Part shown: positions 10,083 to 19,000 of the stretch, one piece after another
How positions within the stretch are numbered: the first letter of the stretch is position 1
Layout of the letters: every line of letters starts with the position of its first letter
Source of the DNA: a virus
IMG/VR virus record: IMGVR_UViG_3300027969_000272
Span: 1-33,176 of that record
Reading direction: 5' to 3' (one strand)
DNA: 33,176 nucleotides
The notes under the pieces: model-generated
Databases searched by the model: none
Seen by the model: only the letters and a program-made list of their open reading frames with translations
Told to the model about the DNA's origin: nothing
Program-made: the position numbers and the translations under genes

Positions 10083-13000
10083 ATGGCAGAATTTAAATTA
10101 GGTAGAATTAAGTTTGTGTACCAAGGTACATGGACAGCAAACACCAGCTATACCGTAGATGATGTGGTCACAAATAGCGGAAAAACTTATATTTGTGTAG
10201 TTGGTCATACTGCAAGTGCATTATTTGCTACCGACTTAGCAGGCGGAGTTGGGGTGACTAAATGGAACCTTATAGCCGACGGCCAAACGTGGCGCGGAGA
10301 TTGGGCCGCAACTACTTACTATAGTTTAGGCAACTTGGTGCTATGGGGCGGAATAGTTTATATTTGTAAAACTGCACATACTAGTGCTACCTATACCAGT
10401 CCAACATTCTTAGGTCTTGAAAACGATCAAAATAAATGGGACGCCTTTGCCGCAAATTTCAAATGGATAGGCGCTTGGTCTACCAGTACACGCTACAAAG
10501 TAAGAGATTTAATATACTACGGTGGTAGTACTTATGTTTGTAACACAGCACACATTTCTGCTTCAACAGCCTCATCAGGTTTAGAAAATGATATTGGCAA
10601 ATGGGATACCTTTAATCAAGGTATTACATATTTAGGTAACTGGAGTGGTAGCAGTGTACGATATAAATTAAATGATGTTGTAAAATTTGGTCCAGACCTT
10701 TGGATCTGTACAACATACCATACCTCAACTGGTACTGCAATCAACACCAGCAACTTTGCTGTGTTTGTTAATGGATTTACTTTTGAGGGATCGTGGTCGG
10801 CTGCTTCAGAATATCAACAAGGCGACATTGTAACATATGGCGGATATACCTATACCGCTATTCAAAATAACGGATCTGCAAGCCCACAAACCCCAAGTAC
10901 AGCTACCTCTTACTGGAAAGTGTTTACGTCCGGTCTAGTTTATTCAGGCAATTGGGACGCAGGCACAAGTTATAAAATTGGTAACGTAGTAATATTAGGT
11001 GGATTTACCTATGTAGCAACCGCAGACAACTCTGCATCAAAGCCACCTACACTGACAGCTACATTCACAGGTACTATTAGCGGAACTGCATTAACAACTT
11101 CAGCACCAACTGGTACTATTACAATTGGAATGACAATAACTGGCGGTACAGTTTCCGCAGGAACTACTATTGTTTCAGGCAGTGGAAGTAGCTGGGTAGT
11201 TAACAATAGTCAAGCAGTAGCAAGTGCTTCTCTAACAGGCACAATTACAAATCCAAATTGGGGACAATTAAGTTCCGGTATTCGTTGGGCTACAGCACCA
11301 AACACTGTATATTCAAACATTGCAAGCACAAATATTTCAGCTACTGGTAGTGGAAGCCCTACTTTTACTGTAACGCGAGCTGGAACAAACTACACTGTAG
11401 TAATAGGCAATGCGGCAGGTACTGGTTATACAGTCAATGATACATTAAAGATTTTAGGTAGTAACTTAGGCGGCGCAAGCCCTGGTAACGATTTAGTTGT
11501 TAAGGTAGCAACAATTACCGGCGGAGGCGGAACCGGTCCAATCGGTACAGCCACTGTAGTTACTGGATACGCATCAACATGGAAGACCGGCATTACTTAT
11601 GTCGCTGGAGATGCAGTTTATTACAACAACAGCAGTTATATTTGTATTAACGCACACGTTGCGTCTGCTAGTGTTAACGATCCGTTAAGCGATACAGGTG
11701 TATACTGGAATATTTTAGCCAGTGGCGCCGATAGCGGTGCATTAACCACACAAGGTGACATGGTCTATTATGGACTGAATGGCCCAACACGTTTGCCAGT
11801 TGGTACAGATGGACAAGTATTGCGTGTTGACGGTAATAAACCAGCTTGGAAATATTACGGAGAGTTACAAAATATTGTATATGTTGCTCCTAGTGGCGCA
11901 GACGTTATTGGTAGCGGACAGGGATTAACATTAGACAAACCATGGAAAACTTTAAGTTTTGCTTCTAAACAAGTTGAAGACGGTTATCAAAATACAAATG
12001 CTGGATTGATCCTCCAAGTTAACAAACAATTCATGATGAAAGAAGTTAATAACTATATATTAACTCAATATTCTTTCAACATAACTGGAACAGCCGGATC
12101 TGGAAACACTTTTGTTGTTGGCGGGACAAGCACCACTAGTCAAACAACTACTGCTAATATGTATTACGGAATGCCTATTACATTTAGTGCGGCAACGGGC
12201 GGCGTAACAGCAGGCACAACTTATTATGTTAACACTATAGCTAGTAGCACTAATTTTACAATTAGTGATGCATATCAAAGTGGCATAACTAAAACAGTTG
12301 GCGCAAGTAGCGCAGTTGCTTCTACAGTAAGTTTTGTTTACAATCAGAGCAAGGCAGAAAGGGACACCGGTACTGTAATTGATGGAATTATATTTGACCT
12401 AACTCACGGTGGCAACTTATATACAATTACAGCTACTAAAGCATACTTTAGCACTCTTACTTCTTACATAACAACTGGTACAAAACAACAAGCTCCTGTT
12501 TTTGCAGGCGCATTGGGATATCTTAAAGATACATTATTTCCTGCTGTAATGACAAATTCTGCACCAGCTAATAATTATCAAACTATAAGAAGTATTAGCA
12601 CAAAAGCTATTCAAAACACAACAGGGATTGCATCATCAGCAGTAGAGTCAGGTAGTGTTTCTACAATACAGACACTATTAGGAGTTATAACATCTGCATT
12701 GGCTGCAGGTACCTACGGCAATGCTCCGTTACTTAACAGACCAAATACAACTGTTTATGTAAAAACTGGTACATACAACGAATACGGTCCTATTGTAGTT
12801 CCTCAAGACACTGCAATTGTGGGCGATGAGTTGCGTAGTACAATTGTACAAGTAGCAGGACCTGCAACATATTTAGGTACCGATAAACCAAAAACTGTTA
12901 CGGCATTAAATCGAATCCAAGCTCTACTGCCTAATTTAATTGCAAACACACCAATTACACCAACTACTACAAGCACTCTGTTTCCTAATACAAAAACACA

Positions 13001-16000
13001 AGTGACTAACTTACCTGTAGGAGATACAGGTAACGCATCGGCAGTTAGCTTAGTTGTTGATAATACTAGACTCATTCAGGATATGTTTGCCGGTGGCGGT
13101 GTCATCACAGGACCAACTAATGCAAATTACCCTAACGGATTAATTCTTCAACCGGCAATTAATATGCCAACAGTTACTGGATATAACTCATCATATCTAG
13201 CAAACTACGGTGATGCTGTAACTTTAATCCAATCTAACTATCAATTTATCAAAGATGAAATTGTAAGATTTTTAGCTACTAACGCTAACCTAACCGGCGC
13301 CGCGCAATGGAGTTCTTATAGCTCAACATATCAAGCAGAAACTTTACGTGATTTAACTTTTATACTTGACGCAATCTGCTATGATATGACTTACGGTTGT
13401 AACAGCCAGTCAGTGATTACTGGCAGTTCATACTATAGTTTAAATACTCCACAACTATTTGCACCTTACATAATTGGTGTAACTGAATCGTTAGCTAGAC
13501 TATCAACGATTCTTGGACAGATTGTTCAGAAGGCAAACGTTACTGCTAGTTCAGGAAATACAACTACCCAATACACAACAGGCACCGCAGGATCTGCGGC
13601 AGCAGCCGCATTTGCACAAGCTCGTGTTGCTGACATCCTATATTGGATTAATAATGGCGCGGCTGACACTTCAGCGGCCACATTCACTGGAACAACTAGC
13701 GGAACAACACTAACTGTTAGTAGTGTAAGCGGAACAATCAACATTGGACAACTTGTTACAGGCGGAACAATCGCCGCAGGTACATACATTACAGCGGGTT
13801 CTGGATCAAGCTGGACCATCAGCGTAAGCCAAACAGCTACAGCTACTGGTTCTACATTGGTTATTACCCCAGTAACTTCCGGAGCATACGCACTAGCAAC
13901 TACAGCAAATAAAGCATCTTTTGATGCTGTACAGGCACGTGCCGAAGAAATTGCCGCAGATGCTACATCATGGGTTACTAAATTCTTCCAGAATGAAAGT
14001 CCGATATTGACTCTAACCACAAGAGATGCTGGATATGTTACATCAGCATTGGCTTATGATTTATTGTTTGGCGGCAACTTCCAAAGTATTCAGTGTGGTC
14101 GTTCATACAATAGATTAGTCGCATCAGTTGTTAGTTTACAAACTAGCCTTGCAGACTCAACATACGGAGCACTTGGATTTATTGGTGAGCGTGTTAAACT
14201 ACTAGCCGCAAATGGAGCAGTGGTACAAACATCAGCAGTTATCGATGAAATGGTTGCACAAATTTATGGACAACCTACAACAACAGCAACATTCAACGGT
14301 ACAATTACTGGTACACAGCTAGTTGTTAACAGTGCAGTAACAGGTACAATTGCCATAGGCATGCAATTAACAGGCACTGGCATTGCAACTGGAACAAGTA
14401 TTGTTTCAGGTAGTGGCACAACATGGTTGTTAAACTATAATCAATCTGTAAGTTCTACTACAACTACAATTGTTAATGTTAGTACAACAGTTACTCTAAA
14501 CAGTCAAACATTCTCAAACATTCTTACCGCAGGTACAACAAGCGGATTTGTGCCAGGATTGGTAATTACACTCACTGGAGCATCAATTAGTAACTTAACT
14601 GCCGGCACATACTATATTAAACAAGTATTAAGCTCAACTCAGTTTACAGTTAGCCAAGCGTACCTTGGATCTGCATTTACTATTAATAGTGGTGCTACCG
14701 GTGCTATGACAGCAGTTGTTTACGGTATATACGGCGGCCTTGCCCTAACAACTGATATTACAGCAAGCGGAACAGCTATTCCTGTAAGTGCTGTAACTAC
14801 AAGTACAAATTTAATTACTGTTCCAAGTAATGCAGGTATGATAGTCAACATGCCAATAGTGTTTACTGGCCTGCCTGCAAATATTACTACAATAGCAACT
14901 ACTATTTCAAGTAGTAGTATTACATTAGGCGCAACAGTAGCGTCACTTGGTGTAGTAGTCGGACAGAAAGTTTGGTTTACTGGCTTTACTCCGCAAGCTA
15001 CAGGCACACAATCAAGTATTGTAGCTAATCAGGTTTACTATGTTAAGACCGCAATTTCAAGTGCAATTACAATTAGTGCTACTTTAAACGGAACAGCAAT
15101 AGTATTAACTGATGCTACTGGTTTAACACTAACAGCAACATTTAATGCCGCAGGAGGCATAATTCCCGGAAATATCTATTGGATTAATAGTGTAACTGCT
15201 GGAACATACCCAGCGGCTGGAACAACCATTACAGTTACTAATAGATATAAGAGTGGCACAGCATTTACAATTACCAATACCGTAACTGGACTGTCAGCAC
15301 TAGCACAAGTAGGAATGGAAACTATTCAAGGTATTAATCAAAAAATTACTAATGGTACCATTGCTCCTTGGAACAATCCAACTGGCAGCTATCAATCAGC
15401 TAACGGTTATAACAATACGTTAAGCACAATTAACGGCGCTGAAATTATTCGTGCTAATAAAGATTTCTTAGCTAACGAATTAGTGGCCTATATATCATCT
15501 CAATATATTTCTACAGTGACCACAACAGCCCAAGGCGGAACTATTACATGCAGTAGTGCCCACAATCTAACTGTAGGCGACCCAGTTGTGTTTTCAGGAA
15601 CAATATTTGACAATCAAATTTTTGCAACAACAGTGTATTGGGTACTAACAACGCCATCAACTACTACTTTCACTATCTCAATCACGCAACCTGGAAAAGG
15701 AGTACAAGTTGTAAAAACTTTAACAGGCGGCAGCGGATCAATGACTGTAAGCTACTACATGACTCAAACTAAGTGTATACGCGATGCTGAAGCATACATT
15801 GATTCGTTAGTTTACGATTTAAGAATTACAGGCAACTATAAATCAACACGTTCTGTACAGTTGTATCTATCAGCACAAGCTGGTTCAATAACAAATAACT
15901 TATTCCAATTGAGAAATGGTACTGGTTTAAGAAACATGACATTAAATGGCATGACTGGTGCGTTGACTTTACCAAATGCATTAGGCACACGTAGACCTAC

Positions 16001-19000
16001 TGCTGGCGCATACTCTAGTTTAGATTTAGGGTTTGGTCCAACAGACTCAAGTGTATGGATTAGTGTAAGATCACCTTATGCACAAAACTTAACATTATTT
16101 GGTAGTGGATGTACTGGATTAAAAATTGATGCGGCATTACACAGCGGAGGCAATAAATCTATTGTTTCCAACGACTATACAACAGTCATTAGTGATGGTA
16201 TTGGTATATGGTGTACTGGTTCAAATGCATTAACTGAAGCAGTTTCTGTGTTTGCCTACTACTCATATGCAGGTTATCTAGCAGAATACGGTGGACGTAT
16301 CCGCGCTACTAACGGTAACAGCTCATACGGATCATACGGTGTTATTGCTGAAGGTATTGACAGTTATGAAACTCCAATTTATGGCAGACTAAACAACCGT
16401 GCTAATCCAGCATACGTTACAAACGTTGTAACAGATGGCACTGACAAAATTCTTCGTTTAGAATTTGAAAATGCCGGTAGTGCATATTCTAATGCAATTC
16501 CAAGCGTTAACGGTGCTGGATATAATATTGTCACAATACAAGACGAATTCCGAGACTCTGCAGTCTTTGAAACACGTCTAGTGGATTTAAACAATGGACA
16601 AGGTGTCGGCGGCCGCAATTACCTAACAGCAAGTAACGTAGCTCAAACAGGAGCAGTTGGGTCTGTAACTATTGCTAACTCTGATATTCAACTAAGTTCA
16701 GCTTATATAGGAATGAGAATACAGATTATAGCAGGTACAGGTGTTGGACAGTACGCTAATATTATTGGATACTCGCAAGGTAGCAAGCAGGCCAATGTAA
16801 TTCGTCCAAATTTTGCTACACTAACTATTACAACAAATAACACTACAGTATTCACAGTAGCTAGCACAGCAACTATGTATGTTGGAATGCCAATATATCT
16901 AGGCGCGGCAGTTGCTGGATTGAGTACAGGCACAGTTTATTATGTAAGCACAACTAGTTTTTCTAGCACACAGTTTAGACTAAGCACAACAGCCGCAGGA
17001 GCGTCTGCAGGTACAGGCAACGTATCACTAACAGCAACTAGTGCAACCCCAACAACAATGGCATCATCAATTATTGTTGGAACTACATTAACTGTAAGTA
17101 ACACCACTGCTACAATCTATCCAGGCATGTTGTTAACAGGCGGAACAATATTGGCTAACACATTCATTGTTAGTCAGCTAACTGGTACTACTGGTAGTAC
17201 TGGTACATATACAGTAAGCGTAAGTCAAAACTTGTCAAGTACATCATTAACTGGTACAATTGCTGTTCCAGTATATGAAGCAGGATGGGAGCATATTGTT
17301 CCTGGCTCAACAATACAGCCACTCTTAGACGCTACATCTGGTTACATTATTGAGCCAGCATTGTCGTACACTGGACCAGGATATGATAAAACTGCAATCA
17401 CTATGACTGCGGCCGTTACAACAACCTGGTCAAGTGTAGCTTACGGCCAAGGAAAGTTTGTTGCTATTTCAAATGCAACCGGAGTTGCTAGCACAGCAAA
17501 CACAGCAGATGGCACAACTTGGGCCGCAGGCGGAGCATTACCAACCGATGCTAGTTCTCAGTGGGGAAGCATTGTTTACGGTGGTGGACAAAATGCTATA
17601 GCTACAGCAATAGTCGGCGGTGTTGGCGGTTCTGGCGCAGTACTAAAGGCAGTATTAGGTACTGGCAATACTGTTGGACAAATTATTAGTATTACTGTAG
17701 TAAATGGAGGGTACAACTATACGACACCTCCAACTATTGTAATCACCGACAGTGCAGGAGCAGGTGCTACAGCAACCGCTCGTGTATTAAACGGTTCTAT
17801 ACAAGCAGTAGACATGATCATAACTGGTAGCTTGTACTCAAACCCTACTATCACAGCAGTTACAAGTAGCTTGTCAAGCGTTACAGCTACAACATGGGGC
17901 AGCGGATATTATGCGGCACCGCAAGTAGTTATTGCAACTCCGTTTACCGCTACAGGTTGGAGTTCAGGCGGCGCGGCAACTGTCGGGTCTTATTACTCAG
18001 CAGTTGATACAACAGTATCACCTAACGTAACTAACTATTACCTAGCAGGAGCAAGTGGAAACTTTAGCTCTACTAAGCCAGATTTTACTAATAGACTATA
18101 TGGTAAGTCTGGATACAATGCAACAGGCATTGGCGCAAGTGGTACATATGGTGTTACATTAACATATGTTGGTACACTTGCAGTAGCTAGTGCCAATACA
18201 AATACTAACGCTGCCGGATATGGAGTAATAAGTTATACATTATCACAAACAGGTTATGGTTACACAACAACTCCTACAGTGACAGTAACAGATCCAAGCG
18301 CGGCATTTGTGGCTATTAGTCAAGCCACTGCGTCAGCCGCATATAGTACTGATCAAGGAACAACATGGTCAGCAACCGGCGGAACTACTGGCAAGACAAA
18401 TCTTAAATCTTTAGCATACGGTAATAATTTATACATTGCAGTGGGCGGAACAAGTTCAGCCTCAGCAGTATCATTAAGCGGTAGCCCAACAAGCACATGG
18501 TCTGATCGATCAGCTGATATCACAGCAAACTCATCGGGCTATACTAATATTGCCTATGGTGCAGGTGTATTTTGTGCAATTGGCGGAACAGTAAGTTCGT
18601 TTACTGCCGCAGATCCAACAAAGTGGTACGTAGGTGCTAGTTTAACAAGTAAGACTTGGACAAGCATTACCTATGGTAATGGACGATTTGTTGCATTAGC
18701 TAGTGATGGTACTTTACAATATACCATCAACTGGCAGACAAACAACTGGACTACTGGACCGTTTGCAGCCAACAATACATGGAATACAGTTAAAAACAAT
18801 CCGTTGTTTGCTAACGGTGTAACAACATGGAGTAGAATTAGATACGGTCAGGGATTGTTTGTAGCTATAGCAACATCAAGCCAAGCAGTAGCAACTAGCC
18901 CAGACGGAATTATCTGGACTTGGCATGCATCAGGCATGCCAAGTTCAAGCAACTGGTTAGGTCTAGCATTTGGTAATCCTGTAAATGCTACACTAGGTCG

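Noticed and set aside
13526-14020. A 164-codon open frame on the minus strand inside fibre B
   Set aside because: It is antisense to a strongly coding frame; its Val/Pro/Ala-rich translation is the mirror of Thr/Ser/Gly codons, and there is no ribosome binding site or domain.
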